From the NCBI GenBank assembly GCA_944548615.1, contig OX155957.1:4146795-4210794 (forward strand): a stretch of DNA of 64,000 nucleotides, written 5' to 3'. The translations under genes were made by a program, and so were the position numbers. The notes under the pieces were generated by a model. That model had not been told where the DNA came from. It searched no databases and worked only from the letters and a program-made list of their open reading frames with translations. This document shows, one piece after another, positions 14,505 to 27,800 of this stretch. Source of the stretch: Micropterix aruncella. Taxonomy: Eukaryota > Arthropoda > Insecta > Lepidoptera > Micropterigidae. How positions within the stretch are numbered: the stretch's first letter is position 1; each line of letters begins with the position of its first letter.

Positions 14505-14803
14505 GGGCTCGATTGCGTTTCTTCGTGGACTAAAATCGGAAATTAGTCCGTGTGAACGAGACAGGGCAATACGCTAGAGCGGAGGGTGAGATGACCGGTT
14601 GTCACTTTTTCGCATTAAAACTGCGCGCCAAGGTCAAATCTTACACCGCACGAAATATGCTTGAATTTATTCGGACGAGTATAAGTTCGGCAGGTAGTAT
14701 TTATCGACGATCGTTCGTGTCATATTCCGCTCTAACGTATTGCTCTGTCTCGTTCGCTTGGACTAATTTTAGTTTTAGTTTACAAAGAAACGCAATCGGG
14801 CCC
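14505..14803. mobile_element. MITE, ~300 bp, long imperfect inverted repeats
   Basis: The left end GGGCTCGATTGCGTTTCTT and the reverse complement of the right end, GGGCCCGATTGCGTTTCTT, match. The similarity continues imperfectly for ~75 bp ('acgagacag-gcaatacg', 'agagcgga'). ATA flanks both ends (14502-14504 and 14804-14806), a possible 3-bp target duplication. The ORF over 14552-14905 only reads through the element and is not a gene. No transposase. Confidence 0.8.
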
Positions 14804-15348
14804 ATAAATGATAATGTGCATTCACGTAAATATGATTATCATTTTAGGTATTGCAGCGCAGTAGTAGTAATTAAATATTACATCAAGACGCCAAATATTA
14901 TATAAAGTTTTACATTTTTAAAATTAAAAACAGTGAAGGTTTACGGATAATATCAGTCACAGTTATCAATTCTTTCATCCGAATTGCTTTCCTCTATATT
15001 TATTATTTAAATTTGTTGACGAAAAGATTTTTCCTGACCCAATAAAGGATGGTAGATTATAATGAAAGCAGATGACATAGTTACAATGAAAGCAGTTTTT
15101 GATTAACTTGTGATCAAAATTAGAAAGTTATATATTTACACTAAATAAATAAACAAAAATATAAACCAGATATAATATCATCCACAAAAATAAATACGTC
15201 TGATATGATTTGTAAAGTGTAAGGCAGATCGTCAATGTATAATTACAAAAAATGGAAATGTGCCAATATCGATCCCTGAGAAGCACCAATTTTATTTTAA
15301 GTAAAGCAATGAAGGGTTATTGTTATTATTTACTACAGATAATTAGAT
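14804..15348. other. Intergenic, nothing recognised
   Basis: AT-rich, no ORF of note, no RNA gene seen. Confidence 0.35.
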
Positions 15349-15496
15349 ATTTATTTATTTATCCAATTTTTTTATTGTTACATAAAAAAAGATTGCATTA
15401 ATTTTTTTAACACATTTTAAAAGAATACATATGACGAAAATCGCGAAAGGGCATTAACTTGTCAGGATTACATCACCCCACTAGGTATACGCCTGT
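15349..15496 (+). repeat. Dispersed repeat, copy A (~148 bp)
   Basis: (TTTA)n start, then 'aacacattttaaaagaatac', 'atcgcgaaagggcatt' and 'ggattacatcacccc', ending in 'ggtatacgcctgtgt'. Copy B with a few differences is at about 17158-17353, inside duplicon 3. Probably a SINE- or MITE-like element end. Confidence 0.7.
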
Positions 15497-16239
15497 GTTG
15501 GGGTGATGGATACAAAGTTCTGTGGTATTATTTGCTGAGCCTGTATGCCTTGCCTGCTGTCCTTCTTCCGTCTCATAAAAAAAATACGTAATATAATTTA
15601 GCATAATATAAAATAAATAATATAATATAACTTATTACAATATAATATAATATCATATAACATATAAAATAATGTATCATATTTATATATAATATAGTAT
15701 AACATAATAAAATATAACATATTATAATCTGTATATCTGTATATCCATAATTTACATCTATATATCCTATAATTTGTGGTTAGAAATAAAATATTTTAAT
15801 ATATCATACTTTCTCATTCATCTCTAGTATAATTTGAGAGCCAATGAGACACCCGTCTCTTGATATGGTTGTCGGTTATGTTTAAAATCTGTCCTGTGTA
15901 CGAGTTAAATATACGAGTTTAGGTCCGAGATATGCGTAGTGTCGTTGTCCGTATACAGTCCTCATTTTTGGTTGAATCTGTTTGTCTTTGTGTCTAGTAT
16001 TGTGTTTGTGCTCTGGTTTGTCTTTATCTTTATATAAATAACAAATTTATATTACCACAATTTTAATTACTATGATCATTATTATAAAAACGATTAACAT
16101 CTCTCTATCAAATGTTGGGCGGTGTCGACTACAACTGGCGAATTGGTCATAATAGGCTGGTATAACGATATGTGATCGTTCTTTCAGCCCTAGGATAAGC
16201 GTAGAAGATTTTAGGACGAACCTACTATTCAGAGATTCC
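15497..16239. other. Intergenic, low-complexity AT-rich
   Basis: 15590-15830 is an irregular mix of TAATATAA-like words. No gene; the short minus-strand ORF at 16047-16241 has no support. Confidence 0.4.
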
Positions 16240-16790
16240 ACGTTTTACGGCGAGGCGCCGGAAAAGGTACCCATCGGGCAGCCTCGCCCACTGAGTACCA
16301 GTTTTGTAAGGATATCTCCGTCTGGAATTAACCATCAGGATAACTCCAACGTCCCGACTGGTCACTGGTCCGAAGTCACTTGCGCGACCTCTACCTGCCG
16401 TATGTTCAGCGGTGCTTCAGTTTGAATCTATCGCGGACCAATGGCATATTTTGCCCTTTTCTGAATTCAGAATCAGGTAAACTAATGGCCATTTCAAGAG
16501 TGGTGGACGATAGGTCAACATCCACCCCCGCTGCTTAAGATACAGTATATTCTCATAGTCTCCAGACTCCTTCAGCAATTAGTCAGAGGGTACAACCGAA
16601 TAGCGTCGAACGGTGCTCAAACCGTCCAGTAGCGCCGGGAGGCAATCACACTAGGAGAAACTAATTCACCAGCTGTGAGTTCTGAGACGCGAGAGTCTTA
16701 TCCGGAGTAGCCTTCCACACAAGGAGGCTTCTGAATAGGAGATAAATCGTGAGTTAGGCCGATCCAAAAACAAAATAAGTATGGCCCAAG
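16240..16790 (+). repeat. GC-richer dispersed repeat, copy A
   Basis: Its composition contrasts with its surroundings. The right half (about 16560-16790) resembles 53890-54120: shared pattern 'tagtca-ag', 'gtgc-ca-accgt', 'agcgcc-g-agg', 'aggagaaacta / aggggaaacta'. Probably a degraded transposable element of unknown type. Confidence 0.5.
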
Positions 16791-17085
16791 CTGTACGAAA
16801 ACATTCGCTACCATTAACATGAATGGTTGGGAACCATAACAAATGTACATTCTTTAAATATATCTATTAGTATTATGAGTATGCATAATCTTCTAATTTC
16901 CGCCTAAAATACAAGGTAATAAGGTCTAAGGTCCGCCTAAATAAGGTCTTGGTCAACCAATTACGTTTATCCATTATACACCGTTCGTCAAACGAAAGTT
17001 GGTGTTGCCAGTTGTTTCATAAAATGATTGCGTTCACGTAGTACAAAACAGTGAGAAACGTGCACCAATCGGTCACATCTACCAG

Positions 17086-18037
<952 letters not shown>

Positions 18038-18688
18038 AATCTTATTCGAGCATCAAAGAATTATTGAAATTATAAGTATTTTTCACCTAGGTAAGGGGGT
18101 TAAAAGAATCCTCCTCCAAATCATAACCTCTAAAATAAATAAGGTGTACGTCAACGTCGCGTCCTATTATTACAAATATTTCTACCTTTTTATCACAGGT
18201 AAAAATGTTACAATCGGACACTCTCATAAACATTATTATAAATGCTAAGAAACCTGTAATAGACCATAAAAGAAGGAAGCAGAGCTTGAGAAACAAGAAC
18301 AAAGAGTATAATAATAAAAGATATGACCCATGTGGAATATCGGTACGTATATGTTGGAGATATCCTACACACAGTTTAGGGCGATTAATACTCCACCTAA
18401 TTTAAGATTGCTGGAGAAAGTACCAGGGGCTAAAATAGAAAAAGATGGTTCATTATCACCAATTGGACCAACACAAAATATATCCCATTATGTTGAGGAA
18501 ATCCGAAAAAACATCTACCTATTTTAGAGGAATTTTGGTCGCTAATATCTTACAATAGAAAAAGGCACATTAAATTAGTCGATAAAATTGTTATGACATG
18601 TATTGTATTGACACACCCTAAGTTATAAGAAATTAATTGCTAACTTTAAAATGGAATTATTGGTTGGCAACACTCTATTGCATCGACT
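18038..18688 (+). repeat. SDR duplicon 3, middle part
   Basis: Diverged continuation of the duplicon. Two short overlapping ORFs (18205-18405, 18330-18527) read through it. They are not preserved in the corresponding parts of duplicons 1 and 2, so no gene is called. 'ggcaacactctattgcatcgact' just before the promoter matches copy 1. Confidence 0.55.
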
Positions 18689-18813
18689 TATATAAGCTTT
18701 GAGTTTGGTTTTATTTTACCACAACTCAGGTAGCGCCATCGCTGAAGCACAATTACATATTTTGGTGAACCTTAAGATTACACTGTATTACGAGACTCGT
18801 AGGTATATTAAAA
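18689..18813 (+). promoter_or_regulatory. SDR gene 3 core promoter and 5' leader exon
   Basis: TATATAAG at 18689-18696, conserved GTAGCGCCATCGCTG at 18730-18744, leader ending AAAA before GTAAGT at 18814. Confidence 0.6.
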
Positions 18814-18883
18814 GTAAGTATTTTATATAAACACTTATTCACTGCGATTTTAAGTATTATAGCTATTTTGTAATTGTCTATAG
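18814..18883 (+). other. SDR gene 3, 5'UTR intron (70 bp)
   Basis: Donor GTAAGT at 18814-18819 and acceptor TTGTCTATAG directly before the ATG. Same plan as the two sister genes. Confidence 0.7.
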
Positions 18884-19645
18884 ATGAACTTTAAAGGAAA
18901 AGTAGTCCTAATAACTGGAGCCAGCTCAGGAATTGGAGCAGCCACTGCCGTCTATCTAGCTGGTCTCGGCGCCAAGCTAGCGTTGACTGGAAGAAACAAA
19001 GCAAATCTACAAAAAACAGCTGAAGAGTGCAAGAAACAGAAAGGAGTAGAACAACCCTTTATAGTGGTAGGAGATTTAGCATTTGAAAAAGATGTAGAAA
19101 AGATTATTAATGAAACAATCAAGAAATACAATCGCCTCGATGTTTTAGTGAACAATGCAGGATTTGGAAGAACGGGAAATTTGGAAACGTCTACATTGCA
19201 AGACTACGACGAAATGTTCCAGACGAACGTACGGGCTGTATTGCAACTGACCAAACTAGCAATGCCGTATCTCATTAATACCAAAGGGAATGTCGTTAAT
19301 GTTTCGAGTGGTGTGTCTTTGAGGCCTGTTCATTCGCTTCCATACGCGATGTCCAAAGCGGCTATTGATCATTTCACGAAGTGCGTTGCTTTAGAAGTTG
19401 CCCCGAAGCAGGTGCGAGTGAATTCAGTGAATCCTGGAGTAGTACCAACTGATTTTCAGAGCAGATTCAGCGACGAAGCTGAAGCTAGTGAAATGTTGGA
19501 TGATTTAATTAAGCTTCATCCCATTGGACGCGTTGGTGAACCGGTGGAGATAGCACAATCCATTGCTTTTCTAGCCAGTGATTTAGCTTCTAATATCACC
19601 GGTGCTATTTTGAGCGTCGATGGCGGATTTGTTATTCGTTTCTAA
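18884..19645 (+). CDS. Short-chain dehydrogenase/reductase 3 (FabG-like)
   Basis: Intact 253-residue classical SDR and the most diverged of the three. It keeps TGASSGIG (11-18), NNAG (90-93), Asn115, Ser142, Tyr154, Lys158 and the NPG turn, so it should be catalytically competent. Unlike its sisters it has S-S-G-V-S-L-R-P-V-H at 141-150, the loop between catalytic Ser and Tyr, which helps shape the substrate pocket. It also has Tyr129-Leu130-Ile131-Asn132 in place of His-Leu-Ile-Lys, and SVDGG near the C-terminus in place of SCDGG. Substrate preference may therefore differ; this is inference. A LINE fragment starts about 8 bp after the stop, so the 3'UTR seen in duplicons 1 and 2 has been replaced. 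Confidence 0.95.
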   Translation: MNFKGKVVLITGASSGIGAATAVYLAGLGAKLALTGRNKANLQKTAEECKKQKGVEQPFIVVGDLAFEKDVEKIINETIKKYNRLDVLVNNAGFGRTGNLETSTLQDYDEMFQTNVRAVLQLTKLAMPYLINTKGNVVNVSSGVSLRPVHSLPYAMSKAAIDHFTKCVALEVAPKQVRVNSVNPGVVPTDFQSRFSDEAEASEMLDDLIKLHPIGRVGEPVEIAQSIAFLASDLASNITGAILSVDGGFVIRF

Positions 19646-19652
19646 GCAGAGA

Positions 19653-20230
19653 AAACACATTTTACGCAGACGACTTAAAGATATATTGTAAAGTCAATAG
19701 CACAATCGATTGTCTTAATATTAACACTCAACAGAATCTGAACAGCCTAAAAATATATGTCGATTTAAATAAACTAACTCTAAATGCTAAAAAATACAAT
19801 GCCCTCTCCTCTTGGAGCAGTTGCATAATACACCACACATACTTTATCGGCGATAACCATATCAAAACCACATGTAAAATTCGCATCTCAGGATTGCTTT
19901 TAAAAAGCAAATTTCTATTCGATCAAGATATCGAATCAGTAGTGATTAGGTATTTAGGGTGTTAGGTGTTTTACGTAGATCACATAATCTAGATCACATG
20001 GTCCATTTTGCACTGCACACTTTATGAATCTGACTTACTTGGCTAATGCACTTAGTTTCCTGGCAGTTTATAGCATTCAAAAACGATTCAATCGAATCGA
20101 CTGAGCTTCCCAACCCATGAAGACAGATTTCTTTGGAGTCGACTCTTTACTCAACCGCCGAACTATAACTGACATGACCTCTATGCACTGCATTTTATAT
20201 CGCAATGTTGAAGCACATAGCTAAAGGAGG
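19653..20230 (+). pseudogene. LINE reverse transcriptase remnant
   Basis: Directly after SDR gene 3. The frame from about 19661 gives F-Y-A-D-D-L-K-I-Y (RT motif C) followed by a typical LINE palm/thumb stretch to about 19964. After that the similarity is scattered over frames with several stops. 5' and 3' ends are missing. It belongs to the jockey/CR1-like group and is inactive. Confidence 0.75.
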
Positions 20231-20356
20231 AAATTACCCTACCAGTGCCATCTTTATAAGATGGAGTAGAAGAGAAAGCCGCAGATTTTTTAAATACCGC
20301 AAATAAGCATTAACACGCGGTAAATTAAGTATTAGAATTCGCCTGCAGTGCAATAT
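20231..20356. other. Short spacer
   Basis: Nothing recognised between the LINE remnant and the 118-bp repeats. Confidence 0.3.
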
Positions 20357-20765
20357 TCTAAGTTTCACCGCGACAGGACTGCTGCACCCAGGGTTGGCTC
20401 CCGACGAGGGCACTCCTCAATGGTCAACAGCACAGAAACGACATTTAGTATACGCATTCAATTATGATACCTTTTCTAAGTTTTACTGCGACAGGGCTGC
20501 TGCAACCAGGGTTAACTTCCAACTAGGATGCTCATCAGCGGTCAACAGCACGGAAATGAAATTTGTATACGCGGTCAATTTAGATAGCCTGTTCTAAATT
20601 TCACCGCGATAGGGCTGCTACACCCAGGGATGGCTTCCAATGAAGGGACTCCTCAGCGGTCAACAGCACCAACACGAAATTCTGTATAGCATTCAATTAT
20701 GATAGCCTGTTCTAAGTTCCACTATGACATGACTGCTGCACCCAGGGTTGGCTCGGGACAGAGCA
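20357..20765 (+). repeat. 118-bp tandem repeat, about 3.5 units
   Basis: Anchor 'caggg(t/a)tgg' recurs at about 20391, 20509, 20628 and 20745 (spacing 117-119). Each unit has 'ccgacgaggg-actcctca', 'gtcaacagcac', 'gtatacgc-ttcaatt' and 'ttctaagttt(c/t)ac'. It is the same module as at 7785-8022. The plus-strand ORF at 20394-20597 is a by-product of the repeat. Confidence 0.8.
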
Positions 20766-20867
20766 TTTTAATAAAAGCTTCTTTTTAAAAATGTGTTTTT
20801 ACTATTAAGTTATTTCTTATGGTACTTACATTAATTCGCTGTGTGTACCTTGTTGGCTTTTAAATAT

Positions 20868-21840
<973 letters not shown>

Positions 21841-21856
<16 letters not shown>

Positions 21857-21884
21857 GGTGATCGTTCGCTAGCGATAAAGGGAT
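21841..21884. repeat. Palindromic inversion junction of the satellite
   Basis: ATCCCTTTATCGCTAG (21841-21856) is followed by 12 bases and then its exact reverse complement (21869-21884). Here the array switches orientation. The break falls at the short palindrome GCTAGC present in every unit. Confidence 0.9.
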
Positions 21885-24800
21885 CCCATTAAACCTACAG
21901 TGTACCGTCGAAAGTGGTACTCATCCAAGAATAGATCTCGTTTAAACAATAAGCATTTCCCAGTCCAGTCCGGGAAAACCTTCCAGCTATGTAAGTGGCT
22001 TTTATTATTTTTATTTTTTCATCAAAGTGTCATCCTTTAAACGAATTCTTTAAAAAAAGATTTTACAAAAAACCAATCAAATATTAACAATATTATACAA
22101 TTTTATCTTATGTTTTGAACTCTTGTAAATATCATATAGCCTTAAGTATAAACTTCTCGACCAGAAATTACGATTTATATCTTATTTCATGGGAACGAGC
22201 AAATGAAGTATTTTATTTTTATTTTCATTTAATAGCTGGCAGATAGCGAGCCCAGCAATCGTATATCGTCCCTTTAAAGAGTGGATATATTCGAATTTCA
22301 AATCGAATTTTCGAAATGTCATTCGGCATTTAAGAGACGATTGATTGTGATTTTTTTCATTGTTTTTGCTTAAATTTGTCTTTAATAAAGACATTTTATT
22401 TTGGTTTGCAAAAGGATACGCTTTGTTTTTGAGATGTGGATGAAGGGTGATCGTTCGCTAGCGATAAAGGGATCCCATTAAACCTACAGTGTACCGTCGA
22501 AAGTGGTACTCATCCAAGAATACATCTCGTTTAAACAATAAGCATTTCCCAGTCCAGTCCGGGAAAACCTTCCAGCTATGTAAGTGGCTTTTATTATTTT
22601 TATTTTTTCATCAAAGTGTCATCCTTTAAACGAATTCTTTAAAAAAAGATTTTACAAAAAACCAATCAAATATTAACAATATTATACAATTTTATCTTAT
22701 GTTTTGAACTCTTGTAAATATCATATAGCCTTAAGTATAAACTTCTCGACCAGAAATTACGATTTATATCTTATTTCATGGGAACGAGCAAATGAAGTAT
22801 TTTATTTTTATTTTCATTTAATAGCTGGCAGATAGCGAGCCCAGCAATCGTATATCGTCCCTTTAAAGAGTGGATATATTCGAATTTCAAATCGAATTTT
22901 CGAAATGTCATTCGGCATTTAAGAGACGATTGATTGTGATTTTTTTCATTGTTTTTGCTTAAATTTGTCTTTAATAAAGACATTTTATTTTGGTTTGCAA
23001 AAGGATACGCTTTGTTTTTGAGATGTGGATGAAGGGTGATCGTTCGCTAGCGATAAAGGGATCCCATTAAACCTACAGTGTACCGTCGAAAGTGGTACTC
23101 ATCCAAGAATACATCTCGTTTAAACAATAAGCATTTCCCAGTCCAGTCCGGGAAAACCTTCCAGCTATGTAAGTGGATTTTATTATTTTTATTTTTTCAT
23201 CAAAGTGTCATCCTTTAAACGAATTCTTTAAAAAAAGATTTTACAAAAAACCAATCAAATATTAACAATATTATACAATTTTATCTTATGTTTTGAACTC
23301 TTGTAAATATCATATAGCCTTAAGTACAAACTTTTCGACCAGAAATTACGATTTATATCTTATTTCATGGGAACGAGCAAATGAAGTATTTTATTTTTAT
23401 TTTCATTTAATAGCTGGCAGATAGCGAGCCCAGCAATCGTATATCGTCCCTTTAAAGAGTGGATATATTCGAATTTCAAGTCGAATTTTCGAAATGTCAT
23501 TCGGCATTTAAGAGACGATTGATTGTGATTTTTTTCATTGTTTTTGCTTAAATTTGTCTTTAATAAAGACATTTTATTTTGGTTTGCAAAACGATACGCT
23601 TTGTTTTTGAGATGTGGATGAAGGGTGATCGTTCGCTAGCGATAAAGGGATCCCATTAAACCTACAGTGTACCGTCGAAAGTGGTACTCATCCAAGAATA
23701 CATCTCGTTTAAACAATAAGCATTTCCCAGTCCAGTCCGGGAAAACCTTTCAGCTATGTAAGTGGCTTTTATTATTTTTATTTTTTCATCAAAGTGTCAT
23801 CCTTTAAACGAATTCTTTAAAAAAAGATTTTACAAAAAACCAATCAAATATTAACAATATTATACAATTTTATCTTATGTTTTGAACTCTTGTAAATATC
23901 ATATAGCCTTAAGTATAAACTTCTCGACCAGAAATTACGATTTATATCTTATTTCATGGGAACGAGCAAATGAAGTATTTTATTTTTATTTTCATTTAAT
24001 AGCTGGCAGATAGCGAGCCCAGCAATCGTATATCGTCCCTTTAAAGAGTGGATATATTCGAATTTCAAATCGAATTTTCGAAATGTCATTCGGCATTTAA
24101 GAGACGATTGATTGTGATTTTTTTCATTGTTTTTGCTTAAATTTGTCTTTAATAAAGACATTTTATTTTGGTTTGCAAAAGGATACGCTTTGTTTTTGAG
24201 ATGTGGATGAAGGGTGATCGTTCGCTAGCGATAAAGGGATCCCATTAAACCTACAGTGTACCGTCGAAAGTGGTACTCATCCAAGAATACATCTCGTTTA
24301 AACAATAAGCATTTCCCAGTCCAGTCCGGGAAAACCTTCCAGCTATGTAAGTGGCTTTTATTATTTTTATTTTTTCATCAAAGTGTCATCCTTTAAACGA
24401 ATTCTTTAAAAAAAGATTTTACAAAAAACCAATCAAATATTAACAATATTATACAATTTTATCTTATGTTTTGAACTCTTGTAAATATCATATAGCCTTA
24501 AGTATAAACTTCTCGACCAGAAATTACGATTTATATCTTATTTCATGGGAACGAGCAAATGAAGTATTTTATTTTTATTTTCATTTAATAGCTGGCAGAT
24601 AGCGAGCCCAGCAATCGTATATCGTCCCTTTAAAGAGTGGATATATTCGAATTTCAAATCGAATTTTCGAAATGTCATTCGGCATTTAAGAGACGATTGA
24701 TTGTGATTTTTTTCATTGTTTTTGCTTAAATTTGTCTTTAATAAAGACATTTTATTTTGGTTTGCAAAAGGATACGCTTTGTTTTTGAGATGTGGATGAA

Positions 24801-27800
24801 GGGTGATCGTTCGCTAGCGATAAAGGGATCCCATTAAACCTACAGTGTACCGTCGAAAGTGGTACTCATCCAAGAATACATCTCGTTTAAACAATAAGCA
24901 TTTCCCAGTCCAGTCCGGGAAAACCTTCCAGCTATGTAAGTGGCTTTTATTATTTTTATTTTTTCATCAAAGTGTCATCCTTTAAACGAATTCTTTAAAA
25001 AAAGATTTTACAAAAAAACCAATCAAATATTAACAATATTATACAATTTTATCTTATGTTTTGAACTCTTGTAAATATCATATAGCCATAAGTATAAACT
25101 TCTCGACCAGAAATTACGATTTATATCTTATTTCATGGGAACGAGCAAATGAAGTATTTTATTTTTATTTTCATTTAATAGCTGGCAGATAGCGAGCCCA
25201 GCAATCGTATATCGTCCCTTTAAAGAGTGGATATATTCGAATTTCAAATCGAATTTTCGAAATGTCATTCGGCATTTAAGAGACGATTGATTGTGATTTT
25301 TTTCATTGTTTTTGCTTAAATTTGTCTTTAATAAAGACATTTTATTTTGGTTTGCAAAAGGATACGCTTTGTTTTTGAGATGTGGATGAAGAGTGATCGT
25401 TCGCTAGCGATAAAGGGATCCCATTAAACCTACAGTGTACCGTCGAAAGTGGTACTCATCCAAGAATACATCTCGTTTAAACAATAAGCATTTCCCAGTC
25501 CAGTCCGGGAAAACCTTCCAGCTATGTAAGTGGCTTTTATTATTTTTATTTTTTCATCAAAGTGTCATCCTTTAAACGAATTCTTTAAAAAAAGATTTTA
25601 CAAAAAACCAATCAAATATTAACAATATTATACAATTTTATCTTATGTTTTGAACTCTTGTAAATATCATATAGCCTTAAGTATAAACTTCTCGACCAGA
25701 AATTACGATTTATATCTTATTTCATGGGAACGAGCAAATGAAGTATTTTATTTTTATTTTCATTTAATAGCTGGCAGATAGCGAGCCCAGCAATCGTATA
25801 TCGTCCCTTTAAAGAGTGGATATATTCGAATTTCAAATCGAATTTTCGAAATGTCATTCGGCATTTAAGAGACGATTGATTGTGATTTTTTTCATTGTTT
25901 TTGCTTAAATTTGTCTTTAATAAAGACATTTTATTTTGGTTTGCAAAAGGATACGCTTTGTTTTTGAGATGTGGATGAAGGGTGATCGTTCGCTAGCGAT
26001 AAAGGGATCCCATTAAACCTACAGTGTACCGTCGAAAGTGGTACTCATCCAAGAATACATCTCGTTTAAACAATAAGCATTTCCCAGTCCAGTCCGGGAA
26101 AACCTTCCAGCTATGTAAGTGGCTTTTATTATTTTTATTTTTTCATCAAAGTGTCATCCTTTAAACGAATTCTTTAAAAAAAGATTTTACAAAAAACCAA
26201 TCAAATATTAACAATATTATACAATTTTATCTTATGTTTTGAACTCTTGTAAATATCATATAGCCTTAAGTATAAACTTCTCGACCAGAAATTACGATTT
26301 ATATCTTATTTCATGGGAACGAGCAAATGAAGTATTTTATTTTTATTTTCATTTAATAGCTGGCAGATAGCGAGCCCAGCAATCGTATATCGTCCCTTTA
26401 AAGAGTGGATATATTCGAATTTCAAATCGAATTTTCGAAATGTCATTCGGCATTTAAGAGACGATTGATTGTGATTTTTTTCATTGTTTTTGCTTAAATT
26501 TGTCTTTAATAAAGACATTTTATTTTGGTTTGCAAAAGGATACGCTTTGTTTTTGAGATGTGGATGAAGGGTGATCGTTCGCTAGCGATAAAGGGATCCC
26601 ATTAAACCTACAGTGTACCGTCGAAAGTGGTACTCATCCAAGAATACATCTCGTTTAAACAATAAGCATTTCCCAGTCCAGTCCGGGAAAACCTTCCAGC
26701 TATGTAAGTGGCTTTTATTATTTTTATTTTTTCATCAAAGTGTCATCCTTTAAACGAATTCTTTAAAAAAAGATTTTACAAAAAACCAATCAAATATTAA
26801 CAATATTATACAATTTTATCTTATGTTTTGAACTCTTGTAAATATCATATAGCCTTAAGTATAAACTTCTCGACCAGAAATTACGATTTATATCTTATTT
26901 CATGGGAACGAGCAAATGAAGTATTTTATTTTTATTTTCATTTAATAGCTGGCAGATAGCGAGCCCAGCAATCGTATATCGTCCCTTTAAAGAGTGGATA
27001 TATTCGAATTTCAAATCGAATTTTCGAAATGTCATTCGGCATTTAAGAGACGATTGATTGTGATTTTTTTCATTGTTTTTGCTTAAATTTGTCTTTAATA
27101 AAGACATTTTATTTTGGTTTGCAAAAGGATACGCTTTGTTTTTGAGATGTGGATGAAGGGTGATCGTTCGCTAGCGATAAAGGGATCCCATTAAACCTAC
27201 AGTGTACCGTCGAAAGTGGTACTCATCCAAGAATACATCTCGTTTAAACAATAAGCATTTCCCAGTCCAGTCCGGGAAAACCTTCCAGCTATGTAAGTGG
27301 CTTTTATTATTTTTATTTTTTCATCAAAGTGTCATCCTTTAAACGAATTCTTTAAAAAAAGATTTTACAAAAAACCAATCAAATATTAACAATATTATAC
27401 AATTTTATCTTATGTTTTGAACTCTTGTAAATATCATATAGCCTTAAGTATAAACTTCTCGACCAGAAATTACGATTTATATCTTATTTCATGGGAACGA
27501 GCAAATGAAGTATTTTATTTTTATTTTCATTTAATAGCTGGCAGATAGCGAGCCCAGCAATCGTATATCGTCCCTTTAAAGAGTGGATATATTCGAATTT
27601 CAAATCGAATTTTCGAAATGTCATTCGGCATTTAAGAGACGATTGATTGTGATTTTTTTCATTGTTTTTGCTTAAATTTGTCTTTAATAAAGACATTTTA
27701 TTTTGGTTTGCAAAAGGATACGCTTTGTTTTTGAGATGTGGATGAAGGGTGATCGTTCGCTAGCGATAAAGGGATCCCATTAAACCTACAGTGTACCGTC

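Noticed and set aside
14552..14905. A 117-residue plus-strand ORF
   Set aside because: Lies mostly inside the MITE at 14505-14803 and has no recognisable motif.
18205..18527. Overlapping short ORFs upstream of SDR gene 3
   Set aside because: Not preserved in the matching parts of the other two duplicons and no family motif.
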